NCBI RefSeq assembly: GCF_023736115.1
Contig: NZ_JAKQZC010000004.1
Location: 186,001-250,000, forward strand
Reading direction: 5' to 3'
DNA: 64,000 bases
Source: Salinicola avicenniae
Lineage (GTDB): Bacteria > Pseudomonadota > Gammaproteobacteria > Pseudomonadales > Halomonadaceae
The number at the start of each line of letters is the position of its first letter. The first letter of the stretch is position 1. The position numbers and the translations under genes are program-made. Positions 18,241-27,073 of the stretch are shown in pieces. The notes under the pieces were generated by a model. The model had not been told where the DNA came from, made no database searches, and saw only the letters and a list, made by a program, of their open reading frames with translations.

Positions 18241-18316
18241 GGGTCGTTAGCTCAGTTGGTAGAGCAGTTGGCTTTTAACCAATTGGTCGTAGGTTCGAAT
18301 CCTACACGACCCACCA
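18241..18316 (+). tRNA. tRNA-Lys (UUU), copy 3
   Basis: Identical over all 76 bases to copies 1 and 2, again 60 bases after the previous copy. The spacer sequences themselves are not conserved. Confidence 0.98.
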
Positions 18317-18329
18317 TTTCGCATTCTGT

Positions 18330-18365
18330 TTCCGTTCTCTCGCTCGCTTCCGTTCTCTCGCTCGC
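18330..18365 (+). repeat. 18-bp direct repeat after the tRNA array
   Basis: TTCCGTTCTCTCGCTCGC occurs twice with no spacer (18330-18347, 18348-18365). I see no terminator hairpin in it. Confidence 0.85.
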
Positions 18366-18443
18366 GCCGCGATTTTTCGTCGGTTCGCTGCATGTCGCCC
18401 TGGGTCTGTGGTAATGATTGACGATTTCCTCAGGAGAGCGTCC

Positions 18444-19637
18444 ATGCCCGGCCCTGCTTCCTCGCGCCCCTGTCGCGAGGGTCCCTATCGCCATGCACAT
18501 GAGCCCATCGGCGAGGTCGACGATGCCTATTCCGGCCGCCTGACGCCGGATCTCGCGGTCAGCACCTATCGCAATATCGATCGGCTGTTTCCCTCCCGGA
18601 CCATCGCGGCCGGCGAGTGCGCGCGGCCGTTGCCGGCGGCGCCGGTGGATCTCGGCGATGTCACCGTTCCCCTCGCGGATCATGTCTACGATCTCTACGA
18701 CTATCTGGCGCTGAACAGCGTGACTGGCCTGCTGGTACTGCATCGCGGGCGAGTACTGCATGAGACCTACCAGCGCGGCAATGCGCCGGACACGCGCTGG
18801 ATGTCGATGTCGCTGGCCAAGTCCGTGACCTCGACGCTCGCCGGCATGGCTATTCATGACGGCCTGATCGCGGAAGGTCTCGCGGCGCGAGTGGGCGACT
18901 ATGTGCCGGCGCTGGGCGAGAGCGCCTACGCGGCAGTCTCGCTGCGCGACCTGCTGATGATGGCATCCGGCATCGGCTGGGATGAAACCTACACCGATCC
19001 GAACTCCGACCGGCGGGCGCTGTTGCAGGCGCAGCGCGCTCAGCGGGCGGGCGGCACCATGGCGGTGATGGCTGCGTTGCCGCGCGTGGCGATGCCCGGC
19101 GTGGAGCACAATTACAGCACCGGTGAGACCCAGATCCTCGCGGAAGTGGTGCGCCGGGCCGTGGGCCGTCCGCTGAGCGACTACCTCTCCGACAAGCTGT
19201 GGCGGCCCTATGGCATGGAGCACGATGCCACCTGGTGGCTCGAGTCGCCCGACGGTATCGAGATCGGCGGCAGTGGCATCGGCGCGACGCTGCGCGACTA
19301 CGCCCGGTTCGGGCAGTTCATGCTGGACGGTGGCCTGGTTCAGGGACAGCCGACGCTGCCCGACGGCTGGATAGCCGAGGCGACGCGTCCGACGCGGCTG
19401 GCCGGCGGCGAGACGCTCGAGTACGGCTACATGTGGTGGACCGGCTGGACTGCGGCGTCACGCCGCGAGGGCGCCTACGCGGCGAGAGGGATTCACGGTC
19501 AGTATGTCTACATCAATCCGGCGCGGCAGATCGTGATCGTGCAGCACGCCGCCGCGCCGAAGCCGAAATTCCGCATGGTGATCGAGCCGATGCACTTTTT
19601 TGACGCCGTCGCGGCGCAGGTCGGCGACGCCGTCTGA
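18444..19637 (+). CDS. Serine hydrolase of the beta-lactamase/EstB family
   Basis: A 397-residue penicillin-binding-protein-like hydrolase. The catalytic Ser-x-x-Lys is in MSMSLAKSV, the tyrosine motif is NYSTGET, and the third box is represented by GIHGQYVYINP, the pattern of 6-aminohexanoate-dimer hydrolase-like and EstB-like enzymes. No signal peptide is evident, so it is probably cytoplasmic; its substrate is unknown. The start at 18444 has AGGAG six bases upstream, unlike the longer in-frame ATG at 18408 that nearly abuts the tRNA array. It is convergent with the metalloprotease gene, 36 bases away. Confidence 0.85.
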   Translation: MPGPASSRPCREGPYRHAHEPIGEVDDAYSGRLTPDLAVSTYRNIDRLFPSRTIAAGECARPLPAAPVDLGDVTVPLADHVYDLYDYLALNSVTGLLVLHRGRVLHETYQRGNAPDTRWMSMSLAKSVTSTLAGMAIHDGLIAEGLAARVGDYVPALGESAYAAVSLRDLLMMASGIGWDETYTDPNSDRRALLQAQRAQRAGGTMAVMAALPRVAMPGVEHNYSTGETQILAEVVRRAVGRPLSDYLSDKLWRPYGMEHDATWWLESPDGIEIGGSGIGATLRDYARFGQFMLDGGLVQGQPTLPDGWIAEATRPTRLAGGETLEYGYMWWTGWTAASRREGAYAARGIHGQYVYINPARQIVIVQHAAAPKPKFRMVIEPMHFFDAVAAQVGDAV

Positions 19638-19673
19638 GTCCCGTCACGCGCCTCGACGCGGCTGACGCGAGTA

Positions 19674-21149
19674 TTAGAAGTTGCGCATCGTCTCGCGATA
19701 GCCGAGAAAGTCCTGGCGACGCTGCTCGATACGGCTGGCCATGGCGTAGTCGCCGCTGGTTTCGGCGGCTTCCTTGGCCGCGTCGAGCCGGCGGATGGCG
19801 GTGTCGATGCGTCCTTCCAGCTGCAGCTGCTCGGCGCGGGCCAGCTGTCCCCAGTCCTCGTGACCGCTGCGGCCCGCGGCTTCGGCCAGCAGGCCGAAGA
19901 CGTTGGGGTCCTCCGGATACTGGGAACTCATGTCGCGCAGCACGTCGAAGGCCTGAGCGGGTGCGGTCTGCAGCAGCGCCTCGGCCTCGATCCACTGAGC
20001 GGGAAAATAGTTCGGCGACAGCCTCAATACCCGTCGGGCTCGCGTCAGCGCGACCTCACGCCGGCCGGCATCGTAAGCGACCTGAGCCGCGGTGGTCGGA
20101 ATCATCGAGAGATCGGGATACTCGCTCGCCAGCTGATCGAGGCTCGCCAGCGCCGTATCCGGCCGGGTATCGGCCGCCATCAGCGCTTCCAGATAGCGCA
20201 GGGCGGCCGGCGGCGGATCGTTCTGCCGCAGCTGGGGCATCGCCTGTTCCGGCGTGTTCGGGTTGAGCATCAGCAGGGCGCGGGCGCGGATCATCGCGTA
20301 GGCCGGATCGTCGGCCGGTGCGGGCGGTGAGGTCAGCTGATCGGCGCGCGCCTGGGTGTCACTGATGCGCGACTGGGTCACCGGGTGCGTGAGCAGAAAT
20401 TCCGGCGGGTTGCCGCCCTGCAGCGCGGCCATCTTCTGCAGCGCGCGGAACATCTCCGGCATTGCCTGCGGGTCGTAGCCGGCCTTGGCCATCGCCTCGA
20501 GGCCGACGCGGTCGGCTTCCTGCTCGAAGCGTCGCGAGTAGGCCAGCTGGTCCTGCATGAAGGCTGCCTGGGAGCCCATCATGGCGGCGAAACCGGCATC
20601 GCCACCACCTCCGGCGGCAATGATCATGCCAGCCAGCATCGCAGCCATGGTTGGCAGCTGCGTCTCCTCGACCCGCTCCATGCGTCGGGCGTAATGACGT
20701 TGGGCAAGGTGACCGAGCTCGTGGGCGAGCACCGAGGCGAACTCGTCCTCCACCGGCGCGGAGGCGAACAGGCCGGCATTGACGCCGACCACGCCGCCCG
20801 GCACGGCGAAGGCGTTGAGCAGGCGGCTGTCGACCAGCGTCACGATCAGGTGTTCGTGGACACCGCTGTAAGGCACCAGGCGAGCCAGCATGGAGCGGAT
20901 ATAGGTCTGGGCGATCGGGTCCTGCCACTGATCGGTACGGGCGCGGAACTGGCGTAGCCAGGCGCGGCCGAGACGGTACTCGTCGCCGCTGGTGACGGCG
21001 GAGCTGGTGCTGCCCAGGTCCGGCAGCTGATAGCCTTGGGTGGACGAGGTCTGCGCCTGGACCGTCGGCATGCCCCCGCCAAGGCCGGCGGCGAGCAGCG
21101 AGACGGCGAGCAGGCGACGCGTTTGCGATCCCAACGTGTTGTTCGTCAT
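19674..21149 (-). CDS. bepA: Periplasmic M48 metalloprotease, BepA-like
   Basis: A 491-residue zinc protease and chaperone for outer-membrane assembly, homologous to E. coli BepA (YfgC). It has an N-terminal signal peptide (RRLLAVSLLAAGLGGG then VQAQ), the zinc motif HELGHLAQRH, the third-ligand region FEQEADRVGLEAM, and a C-terminal tetratricopeptide-like region. The start at 21149 follows AGGAA; the frame stays open upstream, but that part is not signal-like. perM lies nearby, as in E. coli, which supports the BepA assignment over other M48 enzymes. Confidence 0.88.
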   Translation of the reverse strand: MTNNTLGSQTRRLLAVSLLAAGLGGGMPTVQAQTSSTQGYQLPDLGSTSSAVTSGDEYRLGRAWLRQFRARTDQWQDPIAQTYIRSMLARLVPYSGVHEHLIVTLVDSRLLNAFAVPGGVVGVNAGLFASAPVEDEFASVLAHELGHLAQRHYARRMERVEETQLPTMAAMLAGMIIAAGGGGDAGFAAMMGSQAAFMQDQLAYSRRFEQEADRVGLEAMAKAGYDPQAMPEMFRALQKMAALQGGNPPEFLLTHPVTQSRISDTQARADQLTSPPAPADDPAYAMIRARALLMLNPNTPEQAMPQLRQNDPPPAALRYLEALMAADTRPDTALASLDQLASEYPDLSMIPTTAAQVAYDAGRREVALTRARRVLRLSPNYFPAQWIEAEALLQTAPAQAFDVLRDMSSQYPEDPNVFGLLAEAAGRSGHEDWGQLARAEQLQLEGRIDTAIRRLDAAKEAAETSGDYAMASRIEQRRQDFLGYRETMRNF

Positions 21150-21371
21150 GCTGACGTTCCTGGATGTCTGACAAAAACCGCCCTGTGCGATGATGCCGAC
21201 CCGGGGCCGCGATGGCGGCGTGAGAACGACCGACGAAAGCGACTGGGTCGGGCGCGGTTCTGCGCTATCATGCCCTTCGACCGCAACCTGTCGCAGACGT
21301 TGCCTAGAAATGCCCCGCGATGCAACTGCGTCGCGACGGGACGAACGACTCCACTCGATCCGGGATACGTT

Positions 21372-21623
21372 ATGTCGCATCAGCCCGACCGGAGACTGGA
21401 CGCCACTGGCCTGTCCTGTCCACTACCCCTGCTCAAGGCCAAGCAGGCGCTGGCCGCCATGGACGCGGGGCAGCTGCTGGAGGTGATCGCCACGGATGCC
21501 GGGTCGTGGCGCGATTTCGAGAGTTTTGCCACGCAGAGTCGTCATCGACTGGTCGACCGTGAAGACAATGCGGGGACCTATCGTTACTGGTTGCGCAAGG
21601 CGGGTGGAGACATATCGGTATGA
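21372..21623 (+). CDS. TusA/SirA-family sulfur carrier protein
   Basis: An 83-residue protein with the family motif LDATGLSCPLPLLKAKQAL, in which the Cys of the CPxP box carries the persulfide. It is divergent from bepA and overlaps perM by ATGA. The position next to bepA and perM is common in gammaproteobacteria. Whether it serves tRNA thiolation as TusA does is not certain, so no symbol is given. Confidence 0.88.
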   Translation: MSHQPDRRLDATGLSCPLPLLKAKQALAAMDAGQLLEVIATDAGSWRDFESFATQSRHRLVDREDNAGTYRYWLRKAGGDISV

Positions 21624-22702
21624 GTTTGAAAGGCATTCTGCGTAGCTGGTTCGAGCGTTACCTCTCCGACGAAGAAGCGATTGTGCTGCTGGCGCTGCTG
21701 GTCGGTGGCTTTGCCATCGTGATCTGGTTGGGCGAGGCGCTGGCCCCCTTTTTCACCGCCCTGGTCGTGGCCTTTCTGCTGCAGGGCGTGGTCGCCTGGC
21801 TAGAGCGTCGGGGGTTGCCGCGACTGCTGGCGGTGGGGCTGGTCTTTCTGCTGTTCGTCGGTGCCCTGCTGGCGCTGGCGCTGATCGTGATGCCGCTTGT
21901 GTGGAATCAGCTGGTCGAACTGGTGCAGGAAGCGCCGAGCATGTTCGCCAGCAGCCAGGCCTGGCTCGACGATCTGCAGGCGCAGTACCCCACGGTAGTG
22001 ACCCCCGATCAGGTGCAGGACTGGATTGCCACCGCCGGCCGGCAGGCGTCGCAGCTGGGCCAGCGCGCCTTGACCTTTTCGCTGGCCTCGCTGGGCAACC
22101 TCATGGCGGTCATCATCTATCTGGTGCTGGTGCCGATTCTGGTCTTCTTCATGCTCAAGGATCGCGAACGGCTGGTCGACTTCCTGCTGTCGCTGCTGCC
22201 GCGCAACCGTCGCCTGATGACACGCATCTGGCAGGAGATGGACGACCAGATCGCCAATTACGTACGCGGCAAGACAATCGAGATCAGCATCGTCGGCAGC
22301 GTGGCATTCATCACCTTCTGGGCCTTTGGCCTGCCCTACGCCGCGCTGCTGGGGCTGATGGTTGGCCTTTCGGTGCTGGTGCCTTATATCGGCGCCGCGG
22401 TGGCGACGCTGCCGGTGGCGGCGGTGGCCGGTTTCCATTTCGGCATGGGCGAGCAGTTTCTCTACGTGCTGGTGGCCTACGCCATCCTGCAGGCGCTCGA
22501 CGGCAACGTGCTGGTGCCGATTCTGTTTTCGGAAGCGGTCAATCTGCATCCGGTATCGATCATCCTGGCAGTGTTGTTTTTTGGCGGGTTGTGGGGCTTT
22601 TGGGGCGTGTTCTTCGCGATTCCGCTGGCCACGCTGATCAAGGCACTGGTCCAGGCTTGGCCGCGAGGGGTGTCGAGCCAGGCCGAACAGGCTTCGCCGT
22701 GA
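21620..22702 (+). CDS. perM: PerM/AI-2E family transporter
   Basis: A 360-residue inner-membrane protein of the AI-2 exporter-like superfamily. Hydrophobic segments lie at both ends around a soluble stretch, with the typical GxxLPYAALLGLMVGLSVLVPYIGAAVATLP pattern (from about residue 235) and a C-terminal WGFWGVFFAIPLATLIKAL. The transported substrate is not known for PerM. Translationally coupled to the tusA-like gene. Confidence 0.9.
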   Translation: MSLKGILRSWFERYLSDEEAIVLLALLVGGFAIVIWLGEALAPFFTALVVAFLLQGVVAWLERRGLPRLLAVGLVFLLFVGALLALALIVMPLVWNQLVELVQEAPSMFASSQAWLDDLQAQYPTVVTPDQVQDWIATAGRQASQLGQRALTFSLASLGNLMAVIIYLVLVPILVFFMLKDRERLVDFLLSLLPRNRRLMTRIWQEMDDQIANYVRGKTIEISIVGSVAFITFWAFGLPYAALLGLMVGLSVLVPYIGAAVATLPVAAVAGFHFGMGEQFLYVLVAYAILQALDGNVLVPILFSEAVNLHPVSIILAVLFFGGLWGFWGVFFAIPLATLIKALVQAWPRGVSSQAEQASP

Positions 22703-22764
22703 CGGCGCATCTCGACGTCGGTTCCTGTAGGGGGCGGCGATGGCCTGGGGCCGCGGAGCGGGGC

Positions 22765-23397
22765 CTATCGCATGGCCAAGGCCGGCCCTGCGAGACTGTC
22801 GAACCCTAGCCGCAACGCGAGCAGTACGAAGGTGATGGCGAAGCTCGCGCGAATCAGGGCCATCACCCGCGGTCTGCCGATGACATGATCGCGCACCCAG
22901 GCCGCCATGAGGCCGTAGCCAATGAATATCGTCAGTGTCATGGCCACGAAGATCATCCCGAGAAGGAAGAATGCAGTGCGTGTTTCGGCCTGATCGACGG
23001 GCACGAACTGCGGCAGAAAGGCGAGGAAGAACAGGCCTAGCTTGGGATTGAGCAGGTTCAGCCAGATCCCCGTACCGATCAGTGCCAGACTGCGCCGAGG
23101 CGAGCGCTGATCTAGGTTCAACACCCCCCGCGCCCGTGCGACCTGCCATGCCATGAACAGCAGATAGAGCGTCCCCGCGATACGCAATGCCTGGAATAGC
23201 CCGTCGCTCGTATGGAGCAAGGCGTTCAAGCCTAGCGTCGCCAGCAGCAATTGAGGCGCGATGCCCAGCGTACATCCCAGTGCGGCCAATATCGCGGCGC
23301 GGGCACCGCCGCCAAGTCCGGCGGCCAGTGTGTAGAGGACGCCGGCGCCTGGCAGGAGCACGACGATCAGGGCGGTCAACAGAAATTCGCTGGTCAT
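22765..23397 (-). CDS. LysE/RhtB family amino acid exporter
   Basis: A 210-residue inner-membrane exporter with about six hydrophobic segments. The family N-terminus is LLTALIVVLLPGAGVLYTLAAG and the typical NLLNPKLGLFFLAFLPQFV segment lies in the middle. The start is ATG 23397; the nearest purine-rich site (GAGGAA) is a little far upstream. It follows the AraC-type gene by 31 bases on the same strand, so the pair is probably one operon with the regulator first. Confidence 0.88.
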   Translation of the reverse strand: MTSEFLLTALIVVLLPGAGVLYTLAAGLGGGARAAILAALGCTLGIAPQLLLATLGLNALLHTSDGLFQALRIAGTLYLLFMAWQVARARGVLNLDQRSPRRSLALIGTGIWLNLLNPKLGLFFLAFLPQFVPVDQAETRTAFFLLGMIFVAMTLTIFIGYGLMAAWVRDHVIGRPRVMALIRASFAITFVLLALRLGFDSLAGPALAMR

Positions 23398-23428
23398 GAC
23401 GGCATGGGTTCCTCTGCAGAGCGTTCGG

Positions 23429-24199
23429 TCAGCCGCGCCACTGCCCCGGCGTGATGCCAAGCTGGCGCACGAACGCGCGCGTCATATGGCTCTGGTCGGC
23501 GAAACCGGAGATCGCCGCGGCTTCCGTCAGGGCGGCGCCGCGACCGATGGCGGCGCATGCCAGCCGCACACGGTATTGCTTCAGGTAGGCGTGAGGAGTG
23601 ATGCCCATTTCGCGTCGAAACCGGCGAAATGCCGTATAGGCGGGGAGTCCCGCGATGCTCGCGAGCATCGACAGAGAGGGCGCTTTGAGCGGATCGTCAT
23701 GAATTCGCTCCAGCATGTGTTGAACGCCAAGCGAAGGGGCGTTGGCCTTGGGTGTCGAGAGCGGCTTGTCGAGTAGCGTGCCGAACAGGTCGCCGACGAT
23801 GGTCAGGATGTCGCCGGGATCGCTATCGGGGATATCCGCCATGCATTGAAGGAGCCGGCGTGCCATGGCGGGATCGCGCATCGCCGGGTGGTGAAATTCC
23901 CGCGATGCAAGGTCGGCCGAGGTAGCGCTCGCGAGCAAGCGAGGTGAGACGAACAGCATCCGCCAGCGGCGCGGTCGGCCGTCGACAGGAATGCCATCGT
24001 GGAGTTCGTTGGGGTTGACGGTGATCACGTGACGCGGTCCGGCTTCGACCTGCCCGCGCCCGCTCCACGAGACATGTCCGCCATCGAGCATCACGCCGAC
24101 CCCGTATTCATCGTGCGAATGGCGGGGGAAATGGCGATCCGACAGGACCTCAATGATATGAGCGTCGGCCCCCGACTGGGCGCGGATGACGTGATGCAT
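23429..24199 (-). CDS. AraC family transcriptional regulator
   Basis: 256 residues: an N-terminal cupin-like sensing domain (HSHDEYGVGVMLDGG, ITVNPNELHDG) and a C-terminal double helix-turn-helix (SLSMLASIAGLPAYTAFRRF and AAAISGFADQSHMTRAFVRQLGITPGQWR). AraC proteins of this architecture commonly control an adjacent LysE exporter. No inducer can be deduced. Confidence 0.9.
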   Translation of the reverse strand: MHHVIRAQSGADAHIIEVLSDRHFPRHSHDEYGVGVMLDGGHVSWSGRGQVEAGPRHVITVNPNELHDGIPVDGRPRRWRMLFVSPRLLASATSADLASREFHHPAMRDPAMARRLLQCMADIPDSDPGDILTIVGDLFGTLLDKPLSTPKANAPSLGVQHMLERIHDDPLKAPSLSMLASIAGLPAYTAFRRFRREMGITPHAYLKQYRVRLACAAIGRGAALTEAAAISGFADQSHMTRAFVRQLGITPGQWRG

Positions 24200-24335
24200 G
24201 GGTGGCTGATCTCTGCGTTAGGGTATGCCGGATTCTCCACCCTGTTCGGTCATGCGTCTTGAACGAAATTGACGTTTGCCTGTCCTGTCCCGCGGGACGG
24301 CGGCTCGGTAGCGAGGCGCCGCCGAGCGATCTCGC

Positions 24336-24806
24336 TCAGCCGTTGAGTTCGCGTGCGGCTGCCAGGACGTCGTCGACATGGCCCGGCACCTTGACGCCGC
24401 GCCATTCGCGGGCAAGCCGGCCCTCGCTGTCGATCAGGAAGGTGCTGCGCTCGACGCCGAGATGCTCCTTGCCGTACATCTTCTTCAGCTTGATTACGTC
24501 GAACTGCTGGCATACCGCCTCGTCCCGGTCGGAGATCAGCTCGAAGGGGAAGCCCTGCTTGGCCTTGAAGTTCTCGTGGGACTTGATGCCGTCGCGCGAG
24601 ACGCCGACGATCACCGTGTTGGCGGCCGCGAAGGCTTCGATGTTGTCGCGGAAGTCGCCGCCCTCGGTGGTGCAGCCGGGCGTGCTGTCCTTGGGGTAGA
24701 AGTAGATGACGACCTGCTTGCCGCGCTGGTCGCTCAGGCGAAAGGGCGTATCGCCCGTGGCTTCGGCGGTGAAATCGTCGATGGGTTGTCCGACGCTGAC
24801 GCTCAT
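24336..24806 (-). CDS. bcp: Thioredoxin-dependent thiol peroxidase Bcp/PrxQ
   Basis: A 156-residue peroxiredoxin that reduces hydroperoxides. The peroxidatic Cys45 is in KDSTPGCTTEGGDFRDN. The resolving cysteine five residues downstream found in E. coli Bcp (Cys50) is a glycine here, while Cys99 in DEAVCQQF is kept, so the disulfide is probably Cys45-Cys99, as in the alpha-3 type of PrxQ. The start at 24806 is preceded by GGGAGA. Next to dapA and divergent from it, similar to the E. coli neighbourhood. Confidence 0.93.
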   Translation of the reverse strand: MSVSVGQPIDDFTAEATGDTPFRLSDQRGKQVVIYFYPKDSTPGCTTEGGDFRDNIEAFAAANTVIVGVSRDGIKSHENFKAKQGFPFELISDRDEAVCQQFDVIKLKKMYGKEHLGVERSTFLIDSEGRLAREWRGVKVPGHVDDVLAAARELNG

Positions 24807-25143
24807 GGCGCTCTCCCGGTGACTCTGAATGGATGGCACGGTCCGTGCCGCGCTGCTCGAACGATAGTCGATCGCGGCGGTCGATGCCCGGTTGCCAGAG
24901 CCTACAGGGAAACGCCGCGGCGTGGGAGGTCGCGAGCGCCCGCGACTGTACAGGTGGAGGCTGCCTGAGTACCATCTGGTGTCTGCAAAATCGTGCCGGC
25001 TTGGAACGGCCTCGCAAGCGGGGCATCCGGGTACGGCTCCGGACTTCAGCCGTTGGCGGGGATCGACGAGTCCGCCATCGCGGCGTACCGACGAATCCAC
25101 CGCGGGCCGCGTGCCCATCCGGTTACAGGGAGAAAACTGCAAG
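24807..25143. other. Intergenic region between divergent bcp and dapA
   Basis: 337 bases without a gene. Next to bcp there is a perfect interrupted palindrome GGCACGG-T-CCGTGCC (24835-24849) that could be an operator or a small hairpin. I see no clear promoter boxes and no riboswitch pattern upstream of dapA. The dapA ribosome site is GGGAG near 25130. Confidence 0.5.
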
Positions 25144-26028
25144 ATGATCACAGGCAGCATCGTCGCCTTGGCGACGCCGATGAAAGCCGGAGGCGAGATC
25201 GACTGGGAGGCGCTGCGGCGTCTGGTGAACTTCCACCTCGATCACGGTACCGATGCGATCGTCGCCGCCGGGACGACGGGAGAGCCGACGACCATGTCGT
25301 TCGCGGAGCACTTCGATGTCATCCGCACCGTGGTCGAGGAAGTCGGCGGCCGGATTCCGGTGATCGCCGGTACCGGCGCCAACAACACGGCCGAAGCGGT
25401 GGAGCTGGCGCGTTATGCCAGCGAGGTCGGTGCCGACTGCTGCCTGTCGGTCGCGCCCTACTACAACAAGCCGACCCAGGAAGGGCTCTACCAGCACTTC
25501 AAGGCGGTTGCCGAAGCCAGTGAGTTGCCGATCATTCTCTACAATGTGCCGGGACGCACCTGTTCCGACATCTACAACGAGACCGTCTTCCGCCTCGCCG
25601 AGCTCGAACGCATCGTGGGGCTGAAGGATGCCACCGGCAACCTCGAACGCGCCGAAGAGCTGATCCAGCGCCTCAAGGGCAGCGATTTCGCGCTCTACTC
25701 CGGCGACGACCCCACGGCCTGCGAGTTCATGCTGATGGGTGGCCACGGCGATATCTCCGTTACCGCCAACGTGGCCCCCAAGCAGATGCACGAGCTGTGT
25801 GTCGCGGCAACCAGCGGCGAGCGCGAGAAGGCACATCAGATCAACACACGGCTGGCCCCGCTGCACGGCGCGCTGGGGATCGAGTCCAATCCGATTCCCG
25901 TCAAATGGGCGCTCAACCGCATGGGTTACGCCGACAACGGCATTCGCCTGCCGCTGACCTGGCTTTCCGAGCGCTATCACGGCAATGTCAGCGAAGCGCT
26001 GCAGCTGGCCGGTATCGCGCTGGCGTGA
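25144..26028 (+). CDS. dapA: 4-hydroxy-tetrahydrodipicolinate synthase
   Basis: Condenses pyruvate with aspartate semialdehyde in lysine and diaminopimelate synthesis. 294 residues, normal length. It has the substrate loop [10 protein letters not shown], Tyr133 in LYNVPGRT, the Schiff-base Lys161 in GLKDATG, and the C-terminal NPIPVKWAL. First gene of a dapA-bamC-hydrolase-purC series resembling enterobacterial order. Confidence 0.97.
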   Translation: MITGSIVALATPMKAGGEIDWEALRRLVNFHLDHGTDAIVAAGTTGEPTTMSFAEHFDVIRTVVEEVGGRIPVIAGTGANNTAEAVELARYASEVGADCCLSVAPYYNKPTQEGLYQHFKAVAEASELPIILYNVPGRTCSDIYNETVFRLAELERIVGLKDATGNLERAEELIQRLKGSDFALYSGDDPTACEFMLMGGHGDISVTANVAPKQMHELCVAATSGEREKAHQINTRLAPLHGALGIESNPIPVKWALNRMGYADNGIRLPLTWLSERYHGNVSEALQLAGIALA

Positions 26029-26116
26029 GCCTGTTCCGCTGAACAAGGTTATTTAAGGTTATTTTCGGCACAGTCCTATGGCCCCAAGCCCCATTGCCCC
26101 AGACAAAGGTGGATGC

Positions 26117-27073
26117 ATGAAGCCCATCCTCAAATGGATGCCCCTGATGTTGTGCTCGTCGCTGGTGCTCTCCGGCTGCGGCCTGTTTCAGGACGGCTAT
26201 TACTACGATCGCAACGACGAGTATCGCAACGCCGAGATGGCAGCGCCGCTGGAACTGCCGGATTCTCGCAACCGGATTCGCTACCAGGATTCAATGCCGG
26301 TACCGCAGGCCAACAGCGATTTCGCCGCCAGCGATGCGGTCGAGGATGCGCCACGGCCGCAGGCGCTGGGCGCCAGCCAGGGCGACGAGCGTCCCTATGT
26401 CGAGATGCGTCGCGCCGACAGCGAACAGTGGCTGGTCGTCAATGCCGCCCCGGCCAGCGTCTGGCCGCGACTGCAGGGTTTCACCGCCGAACATGGCGTC
26501 AGCCCGACCGCGATCAATGCGGCCGATGGGCGTATCGACACCGCTCAGGGTCGTCTCAGCCTGCGTCAGGGGCTGCGTTCGGGCACCAGTGAAGTGCGCT
26601 GCGATATCGGCGCCGAAGGCCAGTGTCTGAGTGCCGTGCGCGCGTATCTCGAGGCCAGTGGCAGCGCCGACAGCGGTGTATCCCTGGCAGCGCAACCGCT
26701 CGACCAGAGCGAGCGCGTGCGACTGCGCAACCGCGATGGTGGCTGGGAACTGGACCTGGCCCTCGACGCCGAGCGTGCCTGGAACGAGCTGCTGTACCAA
26801 CTGCAGAGCGGTATCGATGACGACCGTCTGACGCTGACCGATCAGAACCGCAGTGCCGGACAGTTCTATGTCGACTATCGCCCCGCGGATGAAGAGGACG
26901 GCGGCTGGTTCGACTGGTTCGGCGATGACGCCCCGACGCAGCAGTCCTATCGTCTGCAGCTTGCCTCGACCGGCGCGGCGACCGTGGTGACGGTCGCCGA
27001 TCCCGACGGGCAGCCGGTGGCCCAGCCGGCCGCGCGCGAGCTGCTCGACACGATCGCCTCCACGCTGCGCTGA
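26117..27073 (+). CDS. bamC: Outer membrane assembly lipoprotein BamC
   Basis: A 318-residue lipoprotein of the BAM complex. The signal peptide ends in the lipobox LSGC (residues about 17-20, from MLCSSLVLSGCGLFQDG). A flexible BamD-binding-like N-terminal part (YYDRNDEYRNAE, LELPD) and two helix-grip domains follow. The position between dapA and purC is the classical one for BamC (NlpB). The start at 26117 follows GGTGG. Confidence 0.9.
   Translation: MKPILKWMPLMLCSSLVLSGCGLFQDGYYYDRNDEYRNAEMAAPLELPDSRNRIRYQDSMPVPQANSDFAASDAVEDAPRPQALGASQGDERPYVEMRRADSEQWLVVNAAPASVWPRLQGFTAEHGVSPTAINAADGRIDTAQGRLSLRQGLRSGTSEVRCDIGAEGQCLSAVRAYLEASGSADSGVSLAAQPLDQSERVRLRNRDGGWELDLALDAERAWNELLYQLQSGIDDDRLTLTDQNRSAGQFYVDYRPADEEDGGWFDWFGDDAPTQQSYRLQLASTGAATVVTVADPDGQPVAQPAARELLDTIASTLR

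Noticed and set aside
24960-25143. Lysine riboswitch upstream of dapA
   Set aside because: No recognisable conserved L-box segments or terminator alternative in the leader.
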